From Sulfurospirillum diekertiae (GTDB lineage: Bacteria; Campylobacterota; Campylobacteria; Campylobacterales; Sulfurospirillaceae): a stretch of 64,000 nt of DNA. The stretch's first letter is position 1; each line of letters begins with the position of its first letter. The translations under genes were made by a program, and so were the position numbers. The stretch lies in contig NZ_CP023275.1 of assembly GCF_002309535.1 (NCBI RefSeq), positions 1,984,001 through 2,048,000 of the forward strand. Direction: 5' to 3'. The notes under the pieces were generated by a model. It ran no database searches. It had not been told where the DNA came from and saw only the letters and a program-made list of their open reading frames with translations. Shown here one piece after another: positions 31,742-40,901 of this stretch.

Positions 31742-32206
31742 ATGAAAACCCTTTTACATGTAATTCTCCTCGTCTTGTGTGGTCTATCTTTGTATGCAGA
31801 ACCAACGCAAACTATCACACATGCGGGGAGTGAGCCTACCATCAAAGGCTCAGCCGAGTATTTTGTAGGTGATGTTCATGTGGATTATCTATTTAAACCG
31901 AAAGAATCAGCTCCTTATTCAGGTGCTTATGTGACGTTTGAACCAGGAGCACGTTCGTTTTGGCATGTTCATCCCTCAGGACAGCATCTCGTTGTCACTT
32001 CAGGTACGGGTTGGACACAAGAGTGGGGAAAACCAAAAGTTGAAGTCAAAGCGGGCGATGTTATCTGGTGTCCACCGGGTGTTAAACATTGGCACGGAGC
32101 AACCGCCACAACCTCTATGACCCATATGGCCATTACGGGATTGCTTGATGGTAAAAGTGTTCAATGGCTTGAAAAAGTCACGGATGAGCAATACAATGCA
32201 CAATAA
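31742..32206 (+). CDS. Exported cupin-domain protein
   Basis: A single-domain cupin of about 154 residues with a Sec signal peptide (LLHVILLVLCGLSLYAE), so probably periplasmic. The metal-site strands are FEPGARSFWHVHPSGQHLVV (first motif, His-x-His) and PGVKHWHGATATTSMTHMAI (second motif). It is a paralogue of the signal-less cupin in unit D (compare WGKPKVEVKAGDV with WGKPAKELHSGDV). Three ATGs occur in tandem; the third is best spaced from AAAGG. Enzymatic activity is unknown. Confidence 0.88.
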   Translation: MKTLLHVILLVLCGLSLYAEPTQTITHAGSEPTIKGSAEYFVGDVHVDYLFKPKESAPYSGAYVTFEPGARSFWHVHPSGQHLVVTSGTGWTQEWGKPKVEVKAGDVIWCPPGVKHWHGATATTSMTHMAITGLLDGKSVQWLEKVTDEQYNAQ

Positions 32207-32216
32207 AGGAGCAAAC

Positions 32217-33272
32217 ATGTATAGCATAAAAACAGCATTGTTGGCACTTATAACGATATTAAGTCTTTCAGGAGAAGCAATTATGGCATCAGACTACAAA
32301 CAAAATCCTTTTACACTCACTTACAATGGAGCTATCACAGAAAATATCAAAGGTCAAATCAACATTCATCCACTGACATACAAACTGGGTGACATTGAAA
32401 TTGCCGCCAATGTCTACACACCAGCAAACTATGATCCTTCCAAAAAGTATCCAGCTGTTGTTGTGGCACATCCTAACGGTGGCGTTAAAGAGCAAGTAGC
32501 CGGCTTGTATGCGCAGCGTTTAGCCGAGAAAGGGTATATTACGATTGCTGCTGACGCCGCGTATCAAGGTGCTAGCGGTGGAATGCCGCGCAACGTCGAT
32601 AAGCCCGCTAATAGAATTGAAGACATTCATGGCATGGCTGATTTTATCACTCATTATGCAGGTGTGGATACAAATCGTCTAGGGTTACTGGGTATCTGTG
32701 GTGGCGGCGGTTATGCCCTTAAAGCAGCGCAAACCGATAAACGCTTTCATTCAGTTGCAACACTCAGTATGTTTAATTCTGGGTTAGTCAGACGCAATGG
32801 TTTTATGGACTCACAAATTGCAACCATTCAAGAACGACTCCAGCAAGCCTCTGATGCGAGAGCACAAGAAGTTACAGGCGGTAAAATTTTGTATGTGGCA
32901 GACACTATCCCAACGGATGAACAAATCGCCAAGTTACCTTATGATTTGTATCGCGAAGGGTTTGAGTATTACTTTAAAACACATGCTCATCCAAACTCAA
33001 CGTTTAAATACACAATGAGCAGCTTACTGGATTTGATGAGTTTTGATGCGGCTACTAATATGGAGCTTATCAATCAACCACTCCTTATGATAGCAGGCGA
33101 TAAAGCTGATTCTTTATACATGACATTAGAGGCATTTGAAAAAGCACATAATGTAAAAAATAAAGAGCTCTTTTTAATCAAGGGAGCAACCCATATACAA
33201 ACCTATTGGAAACCAGAATATGTTAATCAAGCTATTACTAAATTAACAGAATTCTATGCAAAATCACTCTAA
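32217..33272 (+). CDS. Exported alpha/beta hydrolase, dienelactone-hydrolase type
   Basis: About 351 residues. ATG 32217 follows AAAGGAG, and a signal peptide covers residues 1-24 or so. The nucleophile elbow reads GICGGGGY, a Cys in place of the common Ser, as in dienelactone hydrolases; the Asp (AGDKADS) and His (GATHIQ) of the triad follow. An oxyanion-side strand AVVVAHPNGGVKEQ is visible. It would cleave an ester or lactone outside the cytoplasm. Similar to YcjY-type proteins. Third gene of unit A. Confidence 0.85.
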   Translation: MYSIKTALLALITILSLSGEAIMASDYKQNPFTLTYNGAITENIKGQINIHPLTYKLGDIEIAANVYTPANYDPSKKYPAVVVAHPNGGVKEQVAGLYAQRLAEKGYITIAADAAYQGASGGMPRNVDKPANRIEDIHGMADFITHYAGVDTNRLGLLGICGGGGYALKAAQTDKRFHSVATLSMFNSGLVRRNGFMDSQIATIQERLQQASDARAQEVTGGKILYVADTIPTDEQIAKLPYDLYREGFEYYFKTHAHPNSTFKYTMSSLLDLMSFDAATNMELINQPLLMIAGDKADSLYMTLEAFEKAHNVKNKELFLIKGATHIQTYWKPEYVNQAITKLTEFYAKSL

Positions 33273-33285
33273 TAAGAGGGATGTA

Positions 33286-34377
33286 ATGACAACAATATTG
33301 AAAAAAACAATCGTTGCACTAACTTTGTTTTTTATTAGTATAAGCTTTTCTGCTTGCGCTGTTTCAGAGCATAATGACACGCTTTCACCAATGGTAATAC
33401 ATGAACAAGGAAGTTTCACCGTAGGTGGTTCTGTTATCAATAATGCAGGAGTATTTGACCCCATTAAAATGACGCCAGAAGGACAAACCATTCATGCAGA
33501 CCACGCGTATGTTTTTTATCAAATTCCCGAAAACCACCGAAAATTGCCTCTTATCTTTTGGCATGGATATGGTCAATTTTCAAAGACATGGGAGAGCACA
33601 CCCGATGGCCGAGAAGGATTTCAAAATCTTTTTTTAAGGCAAAACTACACTATATACTTACTCGACCAACCAAGGCGTGGCAATGCAGGACGAAGTACAC
33701 AGCCGATAACCATCGCGCCAACACCTGATGAACAAAAATGGTTCGATATTTTTCGTGTCGGAATTTGGCCTCATTTTTTTGATGGCGTTCAGTTTTCTCG
33801 TGATCCAGAAGCGCTCAATCAATACTTTCGCCAAATGACCCCCGATACAGGTTCCATAGATATTGCTATAAATGTCAAAGCTGTATCTGCACTCTTTGAT
33901 AAAGTTGGTAATGGTATTCTTGTAACCCATTCACACAGTGGTGGTATGGGATGGCAAGCCGTGATAAAAAATCCAAAAATTCGTGCAGTGGTTGCTTATG
34001 AACCAGGCAGTGGTTTCATCTTCCCAGAAGGTGAGGTTCCCGCTCCAAAGCCTAGTTCAGGTGGAACACTCACGGGAGAACGCATCCCATTAACTGACTT
34101 TATGAAATTAACGAAGATCCCAATTATTATCTATTATGGTGACAACATTCCCGACAAGCCCATAGATAACCCAGCGCAAGATCAATGGCGAGTACGCTTG
34201 GAAATGGCTCGGTTATGGGCGGATACGGTCAATCGTCATGGAGGCGATGTCACACTCGTACATTTGCCCGAAATTGGTATTTATGGAAATACTCATTTTC
34301 CATTTTCAGATTTAAACAACAAAGTAATTGCCCAACTTATGGCTAATTTTTTAGACCAGAAAGGGCTAAGTTACTAA
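33286..34377 (+). CDS. Alpha/beta hydrolase lipoprotein
   Basis: About 364 residues beginning at ATG 33286 (AGAGGG upstream), with a hydrophobic leader ending FSAC, a probable lipobox that would anchor it to a membrane. LIFWHGYGQFSKTWES holds the oxyanion His-Gly, the elbow is VTHSHSGGMG with the nucleophile Ser in an HSHSGG variant of GxSxG, and the late His may be in GNTHFPFSD. It is not closely similar to the preceding hydrolase. It probably cleaves esters in the periplasm; substrate unknown. Confidence 0.82.
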   Translation: MTTILKKTIVALTLFFISISFSACAVSEHNDTLSPMVIHEQGSFTVGGSVINNAGVFDPIKMTPEGQTIHADHAYVFYQIPENHRKLPLIFWHGYGQFSKTWESTPDGREGFQNLFLRQNYTIYLLDQPRRGNAGRSTQPITIAPTPDEQKWFDIFRVGIWPHFFDGVQFSRDPEALNQYFRQMTPDTGSIDIAINVKAVSALFDKVGNGILVTHSHSGGMGWQAVIKNPKIRAVVAYEPGSGFIFPEGEVPAPKPSSGGTLTGERIPLTDFMKLTKIPIIIYYGDNIPDKPIDNPAQDQWRVRLEMARLWADTVNRHGGDVTLVHLPEIGIYGNTHFPFSDLNNKVIAQLMANFLDQKGLSY

Positions 34378-34397
34378 ATATTTTATAAGGAAAAGAC

Positions 34398-35243
34398 ATG
34401 AACTATGTAATATTAAAAAATGGCATTCAAATGCCTCAACTTGGATTTGGTGTTTTTCAAATCCCCGATTTAAAACAATGTGAAGCTTCTGTAAATGAAG
34501 CCTTGGAAGTGGGATACCGCTTATTTGATACAGCAACGGCGTATCAAAATGAAGAAGCTATAGGGAATGCTCTTAAAACAAGTCCTATTGCACGTGAAGA
34601 GCTTTTTATTACAACGAAACTCTGGATCAGTGATGCGGGTTATGAAAAAACCAAAAAAGCGTTTTTCACCTCTTTAAAAAAATTAGGATTGGATTATCTT
34701 GATTTGTATCTGATTCATCAACCTTTTAATGATGTTTACGGTTCGTGGAGAGCGATGGAAGAGCTCTATAAAGAGGGGCTTATCAAAGCCATCGGTGTTT
34801 GTAATTTTGCGCCAGATAGACTCGTCGACCTTGCTCTGTATAATGAAATAGCACCCATGCTCAATCAAATCGAAGCACACCCCTTTCATCAACAACAAGA
34901 AGCGCAAACGGTGATGCAAGCGTATGACATTCAAATGCAATCGTGGGGACCTTTTGCTGAGGGGAAAAACGACATCTTCCAAAATGAGCTTCTCGCCTCC
35001 ATTGCAAAAAATCATGGTAAATCCATTGCGCAAATTGTTTTACGCTGGTTGATGCAACGCAATATTGTCGCCATTCCTAAATCAATTCGCAAAGAAAGAA
35101 TGGCTGAAAACTTCGCCATTTTTGATTTTGAATTGACAGAGCAAGAGATGCAAGACATTGTCGCACTTGACCAAAAAAAGAGTAGCTTTTTTGACCATCG
35201 TGACCCAGCAATGGTTAAGTGGCTAAGCAACTATAAATCTTAA
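34398..35243 (+). CDS. Aldo/keto reductase (2,5-diketogluconate reductase/DkgA-like)
   Basis: A 281-residue AKR5-type reductase with Asp44, Tyr49, Lys74 and His107 as the catalytic set ([19 protein letters not shown]) and the coenzyme end [13 protein letters not shown]. DkgA-like enzymes reduce methylglyoxal and other aldehydes with NADPH; in E. coli dkgA is under YqhC together with yqhD, matching the AraC gene and the iron ADH in this island. AAGGA precedes ATG. Confidence 0.92.
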   Translation: MNYVILKNGIQMPQLGFGVFQIPDLKQCEASVNEALEVGYRLFDTATAYQNEEAIGNALKTSPIAREELFITTKLWISDAGYEKTKKAFFTSLKKLGLDYLDLYLIHQPFNDVYGSWRAMEELYKEGLIKAIGVCNFAPDRLVDLALYNEIAPMLNQIEAHPFHQQQEAQTVMQAYDIQMQSWGPFAEGKNDIFQNELLASIAKNHGKSIAQIVLRWLMQRNIVAIPKSIRKERMAENFAIFDFELTEQEMQDIVALDQKKSSFFDHRDPAMVKWLSNYKS

Positions 35244-35265
35244 ATCAATTGAGAGGACAACACTT

Positions 35266-35910
35266 ATGAGAAGAACAGTCGCTATTGCAGGTGCTACGGG
35301 TTTGGTTGGTAGTCATTTACTCAATAGCTTATTAACCGATCCAGCGATTGAAAAAGTTTATGCGTTGGGCAGAAAACCCTTAACTATTTCGCATGAAAAG
35401 CTAACGTTCATTCACGTTAATTTTGATGCACTACCTACTTTGCCACCCCTTGATGAAGTCTATTTGGCACTGGGAACGACCATTAAGGTTGCGGGAAGTA
35501 AAGAGGCGTTTTCAAAGGTAGATTTTACGTATAATCTAGCCGTAGCAAAAGCAGCATTAGTAGCAGGAGCGAAGAAGATAGGTGTTGTCAGCTCCATCGG
35601 AGCAGATGCTCATTCCAACAGTTTTTATCCTCAGATAAAAGGGCAACTCGAAGATGCCCTGAAAGCGTTAAAGCCCGAAGGTTTGGTCATAGTCAGACCA
35701 TCCATTTTGCTAGGAGATCGAAAATCCTTAGGTCAACCTACACGTAGGGGTGAAGAAATTTCCATTGCTCTTGCCAAGCTGTTCAACCCATTTCTGCCCA
35801 AAGCCTTCAGGGCGATAGAAGCAACGAAAGTAGCCAATGCTTTACGTGTGGAAGTGCCAAAGACTACGGGTGTTTTGATGATAGATTCGGCACACTTACA
35901 TCAATACTAA
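35266..35910 (+). CDS. NAD(P)-binding Rossmann protein (HTATIP2/NmrA-like)
   Basis: An atypical short-chain dehydrogenase of 214 residues. The cofactor loop is GATGLVGSHLL (9-19) and the family phrase YLALGTTIKVAGSKEAF plus KKIGVVSSIGAD follow, as in oxidoreductase HTATIP2/YbjT-like proteins. The usual Tyr-x-x-x-Lys is replaced by the FYPQIKGQLE segment, where Tyr and Lys are four apart, so activity is possible. Substrate unknown. Sixth gene of unit A. Confidence 0.82.
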   Translation: MRRTVAIAGATGLVGSHLLNSLLTDPAIEKVYALGRKPLTISHEKLTFIHVNFDALPTLPPLDEVYLALGTTIKVAGSKEAFSKVDFTYNLAVAKAALVAGAKKIGVVSSIGADAHSNSFYPQIKGQLEDALKALKPEGLVIVRPSILLGDRKSLGQPTRRGEEISIALAKLFNPFLPKAFRAIEATKVANALRVEVPKTTGVLMIDSAHLHQY

Positions 35911-35929
35911 TTACGAAGAAGGAAAAATA

Positions 35930-36652
35930 ATGAAGCAATCGCTATGGATTATTTTAGCTATCGTATTTAGTGGGTTCACACTATTTATGGAGGCAAAAGA
36001 GATGTCAGATATAACATTAACATCAAGACAAAAAAGCATTATTACCATTTCAGCATTGACAGCCAATGGAGACCTTGAAAAGCTCAAACCTGCTCTTGTT
36101 AAAGGCTTAGATGCAGGTCTTAGTGTCAATGAGATTAAAGAAATTTTAGTACATCTGTATGCCTATACAGGTTTCCCACGGAGCCTAAATGGTATCAATA
36201 CATTTATGACGGTGATGAATGAACGCCAAGCAAAAGGTATAAAAGACATCATGGGGAAAGAGGCGACTCCATTACCCGCTCATTTGAACAAAGATGAATA
36301 CGGTGCGCGCGTAAGAGCTGAATTGCTTGGTCAAAAAGAGATTCCAGCACCTTCAGGATACCAACTGTTCACGCCCGCCATCGATACGTTTTTAAAAGAG
36401 CACCTTTTTGCGGACATTTTTTCCCGTGATATTTTAACCCATCAAGAAAGAGAGTTGGTAACTATCTCAGCCCTTGCTTCCATGATGGGAACAGCGCCAC
36501 AACTTCAAGCGCATCTTGGGATTGCACTCAATACGGGGCTTACAAAAGAGCAATTAGAAGAGTTTATTGCCGTGCTTCAAAAAGAAGTTGGTATCGCAGA
36601 AGCACAAAGTGCTCATGATGTTTTAATGCTTGTACTCAAAAATAGAAAATAA
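35930..36652 (+). CDS. Exported carboxymuconolactone decarboxylase-like protein
   Basis: A 240-residue protein with two CMD/AhpD-like repeats (ITISALTANGDLEKL... and VTISALASMMGTAPQL...) behind a hydrophobic leader (LWIILAIVFSGFTLFMEA). Neither repeat shows the CxxC of peroxidase-type AhpD, so thiol peroxidase activity is unlikely. A start at the internal ATG 36003 would remove the leader, but GAAGGA before 35930 supports the long form. It has a leaderless paralogue in unit D. Confidence 0.85.
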   Translation: MKQSLWIILAIVFSGFTLFMEAKEMSDITLTSRQKSIITISALTANGDLEKLKPALVKGLDAGLSVNEIKEILVHLYAYTGFPRSLNGINTFMTVMNERQAKGIKDIMGKEATPLPAHLNKDEYGARVRAELLGQKEIPAPSGYQLFTPAIDTFLKEHLFADIFSRDILTHQERELVTISALASMMGTAPQLQAHLGIALNTGLTKEQLEEFIAVLQKEVGIAEAQSAHDVLMLVLKNRK

Positions 36653-36664
36653 AAAGGATACGCT

Positions 36665-37201
36665 ATGTCAAAAAAAGTTTTAATTCTCTCAGCAAGTCCA
36701 CGCAAAGGAGGCAATTCGGATCTTTTATGTGATGAATTTTTAAAAGGCTCACGTGAAGCTGGGCATAAGGCTGAGAAGATATTTTTAAAAAATAAAACGA
36801 TTGGTTACTGTACAGGCTGTGGTGTCTGTTTTGGAGGCAAGCCTTGTTCTCAAAAAGACGATATGAGCGAAATATTAGAAAAAATGGTTGAAGCGGATGT
36901 TATTGTAATGGCAACACCTGTCTATTTTTACACGATGAACGGACAGATGAAAACACTCATTGATCGTACGTGTGCGAGGTACCAAGAGATTAGCAATAAA
37001 GAGTTTTATTTTATCGTGGCCGCAGCCGATGGCAGTCATGCTTTGATGCAGAGAACCATTGAGGAGTTCCGTGGCTTTACCTACTGTTTGAGCACCCCTA
37101 AAGAAAAAGGAATTGTCTATGGAACGGGCGCTTGGCAAATGGGTGACATCAAAGGCAAACCTGCGATGAGTGAAGCCTATACTTTTGGTAAAAATGTTTA
37201 A
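36665..37201 (+). CDS. Flavodoxin-fold NAD(P)H:FMN reductase-like protein
   Basis: A 178-residue protein with the FMN phosphate loop LSASPRKGGNSDLL (7-20), the iron-sulfur-flavoprotein-like cysteines CTGCGVCFGGKPC (around 44-56), and the flavin-side ATPVYFYTMNGQMK. It likely transfers electrons from NAD(P)H to quinones, nitro compounds or metals. The Cys pattern resembles multimeric flavodoxin WrbA/Isf relatives. AAAGGA precedes ATG. The MFS gene follows three bases later. Confidence 0.88.
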   Translation: MSKKVLILSASPRKGGNSDLLCDEFLKGSREAGHKAEKIFLKNKTIGYCTGCGVCFGGKPCSQKDDMSEILEKMVEADVIVMATPVYFYTMNGQMKTLIDRTCARYQEISNKEFYFIVAAADGSHALMQRTIEEFRGFTYCLSTPKEKGIVYGTGAWQMGDIKGKPAMSEAYTFGKNV

Positions 37202-37204
37202 TAC

Positions 37205-38368
37205 ATGAATAATCGATATAAAATATATCTTCTAGCCTTTATTAGTTTTCTATTAGGAACATCCCAATTTATTATTGTGGGTGTTCTTGATCAAATCGCT
37301 ACATCTTTAAGTATTACTGTTTCACAAGCAGGACAATTGGTTAGTATATATGCTTTAGCAAGTGCTATTGGAACACCTATTATCATGATGTTGACAGCCA
37401 AGATGGATCAAAGATCTCAACTTTTACTCTCATTAGTTGTGTTTATTATTGGGGTTTTTGCGATGCTGGTATGGAATAACTATCTTTTTATTGTTATCTC
37501 GCGCGCCATTGTTGGTATCGGAGCAGGCGTATTTGTCGCTACTGCCTATGCTATGAGTGCAAAACTTGCTCCTGCTGGTGGTAAAGGGAAGGCAATGTCC
37601 AATATTGCTATGGGGTTTAGCATTGCTTTAGTTTTTGGAGTGCCTCTTGGTCGTCTCATCACTGCAGCTTATAATTGGCAAGCTATTTTTTGGCTTATTG
37701 CTGGTCTTAGTATTGTTTGTCTATTCTTTGTCATACGCACGATGCCTAAAGCTATTACGGAAACACCTATACCACTCAAAGAGCAACTTGTTTTATTAAA
37801 GCAGACCAAAGTGATTAGTGCTCTTGGTATTTCATTCCTTGTTTTCGTAAGCTATTCAATGATCTACACGTATATTACACCATTTTTAGCTTCTATTCGA
37901 ACCGTAAGCGAAACAGAGATGAGTAGCATTCTATTACTCTTTGGCATTGCCAGTTTAATAGGCTCAAAACTAGCAGGTGTTTTAGCAGATCGTATTGGCA
38001 CGTTTAAAACACTTTTGGGAAGCATGACACTTCATCTTTTAACACTTCTGGGACTCTATTTTACCTCTCGTTCTCTACTCTTAACATCCATTTTGCTATT
38101 CATTTGGGTATGTGCTTCTTGGACATTCGGTCCAGCACAGAGTATTAATTTAGCGTCTATTGCACCTAAAGCTATGGGAATAATGATTAGTCTCAATAGT
38201 TCTTTCATTCAGCTTGGCTTTGCCTTAGGTGCTGGGTTAGGAGGTGTTACAATTAGCCACTTCCCCATCATCACGCTCAGTGGTGTTGGCAGTATTTTTG
38301 TTCTTTTTGCTATTGGGATATTGCTTTTTACAATCAAAAAATACTCTCATTCTCTGCAAATGCTATAA
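37205..38368 (+). CDS. MFS efflux transporter (AraJ/YdhP-like)
   Basis: A 387-residue permease with twelve predicted membrane helices. Motifs of the drug/sugar exporter group are visible: QAGQLVSIYALASAIGTP in helix 2, RAIVGIGAGVFVATAYAMSAKLAP, and GSKLAGVLADRIG between helices 7 and 8 of the second half. It probably expels a toxic metabolite handled by the same regulon. There is no separate promoter; it is read with the reductases upstream. Confidence 0.88.
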   Translation: MNNRYKIYLLAFISFLLGTSQFIIVGVLDQIATSLSITVSQAGQLVSIYALASAIGTPIIMMLTAKMDQRSQLLLSLVVFIIGVFAMLVWNNYLFIVISRAIVGIGAGVFVATAYAMSAKLAPAGGKGKAMSNIAMGFSIALVFGVPLGRLITAAYNWQAIFWLIAGLSIVCLFFVIRTMPKAITETPIPLKEQLVLLKQTKVISALGISFLVFVSYSMIYTYITPFLASIRTVSETEMSSILLLFGIASLIGSKLAGVLADRIGTFKTLLGSMTLHLLTLLGLYFTSRSLLLTSILLFIWVCASWTFGPAQSINLASIAPKAMGIMISLNSSFIQLGFALGAGLGGVTISHFPIITLSGVGSIFVLFAIGILLFTIKKYSHSLQML

Positions 38369-38390
38369 TTAAAAAAATAAAGGAAAAAAT

Positions 38391-39305
38391 ATGGATGCAC
38401 TTTTTGAAGCATACAGAGCTGAACTCATCAAGAGAATTGAAGCAAAACGCGAGGAAGATGGAGCCATCAAAACAGTCATCCCCTCACTCAGCTTTTATCG
38501 TTCATCTTCTACGACTGAGTTTGCAACCGTTATCTATGAGCCATCATTATGCCTCGTACTGCAAGGATCAAAAGCTTTGATTCTTGGTGATGAGAACTAT
38601 AGTTATGATCCTTCTCGTTACCTTTTAGCTTCAGTACATATGCCTACACGTGTACGCATTATGGAAGCCTCTAACGAGAAACCTTACATCTCTTTAAAAC
38701 TTACATTTACAATGGAAGATATTTTTGAGGTGATGAAAGAAGCTCTTAATAAATCACTTACCCCAAATCCAACGCCTGAACTTGGCCTTTGTTTTGGAGA
38801 TATGAGTACACAAGTGATAGACCCAATCACACGCTTAGTGCGTTTACTGGATACTCCCAATAATATTAAATTTATGGCACCTATGATTATCAAAGAAATT
38901 TTATACCATGTTATTAATGACAAAGGAGGCAATTTTCTAAGAAAGTATTTAATGGATGGAAGTATTGTTCAACAAATCGTTAAAGTAATCTCAAAAATTA
39001 AACAAGACTTTGCAGAGAATATCAACATGAAAGAGCTTGCAAAAGCATATGGTATGAGCGAATCTTCGCTGTATCACAATTTCAAAAAAGTAACGATGTT
39101 AAGTCCTCTACAATTTCAAAAAACGCTCCGACTTGAAGAAGCAAGACGTATACTTTTAACCCAAGACCTTGAAGCTACTGAAGTTGCTTTCGCCGTTGGA
39201 TATGAAAGTCCATCACAGTTTAGTAGAGAATACGCTCGTATGTTTGGGCTTCCACCTAAAACTTATGCCAAAACCATTCATGAAGATACAGAAGATATCG
39301 CTTAA
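38391..39305 (+). CDS. AraC-family regulator with YqhC-like N-terminal domain
   Basis: A 304-residue activator. The N-terminal domain (FYRSSSTTEFATVIYEPSLCLVLQGSKAL) belongs to the AraC_N family that includes E. coli YqhC, which responds to aldehydes. The C-terminal AraC domain has two helix-turn-helices (MKELAKAYGMSESSLYHNFK and ATEVAFAVGYESPSQFSREYA) and the end motif FGLPPKTYAK. It is the last gene of unit A, so it is probably self-activated, and it is the best candidate to bind elements A-E. A TATAAT at 38362-38367 may give extra basal expression. Confidence 0.92.
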   Translation: MDALFEAYRAELIKRIEAKREEDGAIKTVIPSLSFYRSSSTTEFATVIYEPSLCLVLQGSKALILGDENYSYDPSRYLLASVHMPTRVRIMEASNEKPYISLKLTFTMEDIFEVMKEALNKSLTPNPTPELGLCFGDMSTQVIDPITRLVRLLDTPNNIKFMAPMIIKEILYHVINDKGGNFLRKYLMDGSIVQQIVKVISKIKQDFAENINMKELAKAYGMSESSLYHNFKKVTMLSPLQFQKTLRLEEARRILLTQDLEATEVAFAVGYESPSQFSREYARMFGLPPKTYAKTIHEDTEDIA

Positions 39306-39331
39306 TTCCTCCACTGCAATGACTGCCTATT

Positions 39332-39365
39332 GTTTTTTACATGTAAAGCTTTACATGTAAAAAAC
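39332..39365. repeat. 34-bp perfect palindrome made of two TTTACATGTAAA copies
   Basis: Two exact 12-mers (39336-39347 and 39350-39361) overlap a larger symmetry: the left half GTTTTTTACATGTAAAG is the perfect inverse of the right half. It begins 27 bases after the AraC stop and ends at the base before element B. Because T-runs precede and A-runs follow the stem on both strands, it is not a standard intrinsic terminator. Confidence 0.9.
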
Positions 39366-39431
39366 TTTGCAGAATCTGGCAATCATCATACATAATCGTT
39401 CTACCACCCAAAGAGACAATGCCACTATAAT
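39366..39431 (+). promoter_or_regulatory. Island regulatory element B and promoter
   Basis: TTTGCAGAATCTGGCAA opens and ATCGTTCTA closes (39395-39403) the 38-bp element; TATAAT follows 22 bases later (39426-39431). A TAGGAG ribosome site and the flavodoxin ATG come 35 bases after the -10 box. Same arrangement as elements A, C, D and E. Confidence 0.85.
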
Positions 39432-39465
39432 TTCTATGTTTTCATACTTATAGTAGGAGTTAGAA

Positions 39466-40065
39466 ATGGGTTCTTCATATACCAATAAACGTCGAAATTT
39501 TTTGATAGCAAGTGCAACATTAGCTGCAAGTTCATTATTACCAAATAAACTGTTTGCAAGTGAATCGATACCGAACACAAAAACTTTGATTGTCTATTTT
39601 TCACATTCAGGCAATACACGGGTTATTGCGAAAGAGATTCAAGCACAAACAGGTGGCGATTTATACGAAATTAAAACGGTTAATATATATCCAGAAGATT
39701 ATGACAGTGTTGTCGATGTTGCTAAAAAAGAGCAAAAAACAAATTTCAGACCTCAATTAACTGCTACGCTCACCAATCTGAATGATTATGATCTTTTTTT
39801 CATAGGCTATCCTAATTGGTGGGGGACTCTTCCTATGGCTCTGTTTACTTTTTTCGAAGAAAACAATTTTGCAGGAAAAACGCTTATTCCTTTTTCGACA
39901 CATGAAGGGAGTTATTTTGGCAATAGTTTATCAGATTTAAAAGCACTCAATCCAAAAGCAACATTTCTCAAAGGATTGGCAATTAGAGGAAGAAGTGTTC
40001 AGTCTGATAATACTAAAAAAGAGATCACATCATGGCTCAATGAACTCCATTTAGTCAAAAAGTAA
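39466..40065 (+). CDS. Tat-exported flavodoxin
   Basis: A 199-residue flavodoxin with a twin-arginine leader (NKRRNFLIASATLAA, cleavage probably after LFA, residue ~30). The FMN phosphate loop is YFSHSGNTRVIA, the aromatic flavin sandwich lies in GYPNWWGTLP, and the late loop FSTHEGS is typical. Tat export allows the protein to travel folded with FMN bound, so it should carry electrons in the periplasm. The next gene encodes a haem-type membrane protein eight bases on, a likely partner. Confidence 0.9.
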   Translation: MGSSYTNKRRNFLIASATLAASSLLPNKLFASESIPNTKTLIVYFSHSGNTRVIAKEIQAQTGGDLYEIKTVNIYPEDYDSVVDVAKKEQKTNFRPQLTATLTNLNDYDLFFIGYPNWWGTLPMALFTFFEENNFAGKTLIPFSTHEGSYFGNSLSDLKALNPKATFLKGLAIRGRSVQSDNTKKEITSWLNELHLVKK

Positions 40066-40073
40066 CGCTAGTT

Positions 40074-40793
40074 ATGTTCTTACATCAACCACTTGTTCGA
40101 TTATATACCAATCTCTTTTTGCTTGGACTCATCCCTTTCTCGCTTCTCAACAAAATAACGGGTAATATCATTCATGAAATAATAGGTTTGGCCATCATCC
40201 TCTTTCTAGGAAGCCATACCTTTTTAAACATACATTGGTATGGCTCTTTTTTTAAACAAAGAAACCGTGTTCAAAGAGTCTTTAATACCGTTATCATTCT
40301 ACTACTTTTAGTTAGTTTTGGCTCATTGATCCTTAGTAGTTTTATGATTTCTAAATCACTTTTTTCTTTCTTAGGATTTAAAAGCACACTTATGTTGCGT
40401 CAAATTCATACAACTTCTGCTTATTGGTTTGTTATTTTCTGTTTCATTCATTTAGGGATTCATTGGCAACGATTTTGGGTGCTGTTTAGAAAAATTTTAG
40501 CCAGAGTTATTAACCTGAACTTCATACTACCACGTCAACTCTCTGCAATTTTTTCTCTACTGGTTATCTTTTATGCAGGATGGGTATTTATTCAAAGGGA
40601 TATTCTCTCAAAGCTTTTTATGACATTTGCTTTTGAATTTTGGGATAACGAACAAGCGGGATGGAAAATATTGATGGATGATGTGATTCTGATGATCGCC
40701 TTAGTTATTCTGACACAATCTGTACAAAAATGGACAAAAGCTCTATTTCTTTTTATAGATACTTTAGTGTACGTCCAAAAGAAAAAACCATAA
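40074..40793 (+). CDS. DUF4405-like membrane protein, probable b-type haem carrier
   Basis: A 239-residue protein with about six membrane helices. Two similar segments carry His pairs: HEIIGLAIILFLGSHTFLNIHW and RQIHTTSAYWFVIFCFIHLG, spacing that suits two bis-His haems across the membrane as in cytochrome b561/DUF4405 proteins. It could pass electrons between the quinone pool and the Tat-exported flavodoxin encoded just upstream; direction and partner are inferred. The C-terminal helix ends in a basic tail. Confidence 0.78.
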   Translation: MFLHQPLVRLYTNLFLLGLIPFSLLNKITGNIIHEIIGLAIILFLGSHTFLNIHWYGSFFKQRNRVQRVFNTVIILLLLVSFGSLILSSFMISKSLFSFLGFKSTLMLRQIHTTSAYWFVIFCFIHLGIHWQRFWVLFRKILARVINLNFILPRQLSAIFSLLVIFYAGWVFIQRDILSKLFMTFAFEFWDNEQAGWKILMDDVILMIALVILTQSVQKWTKALFLFIDTLVYVQKKKP

Positions 40794-40808
40794 TATGAAC
40801 CTAAAAAA

Positions 40809-40874
40809 TTTGCAGAATCAGACAACTTTTATGGATTATCTTTCTACCACCACGCCCTTCTTTCATTCTATAAT
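40809..40874 (+). promoter_or_regulatory. Island regulatory element C and promoter
   Basis: TTTGCAGAATCAGACAA starts and ATCTTTCTA (40838-40846) ends the 38-bp element, 22 bases before TATAAT (40869-40874). It is the most divergent copy in its second part, yet the length and spacing are unchanged. It controls the FMN reductase and iron ADH genes. Confidence 0.82.
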
Positions 40875-40901
40875 ACTGCATAAGTTAACCAAGGGCGATT
40901 A

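Noticed and set aside
39332-39365. Palindrome as an intrinsic terminator of the AraC unit
   Set aside because: The stem is preceded by T and followed by A on each strand, the reverse of the A-stem-T pattern.
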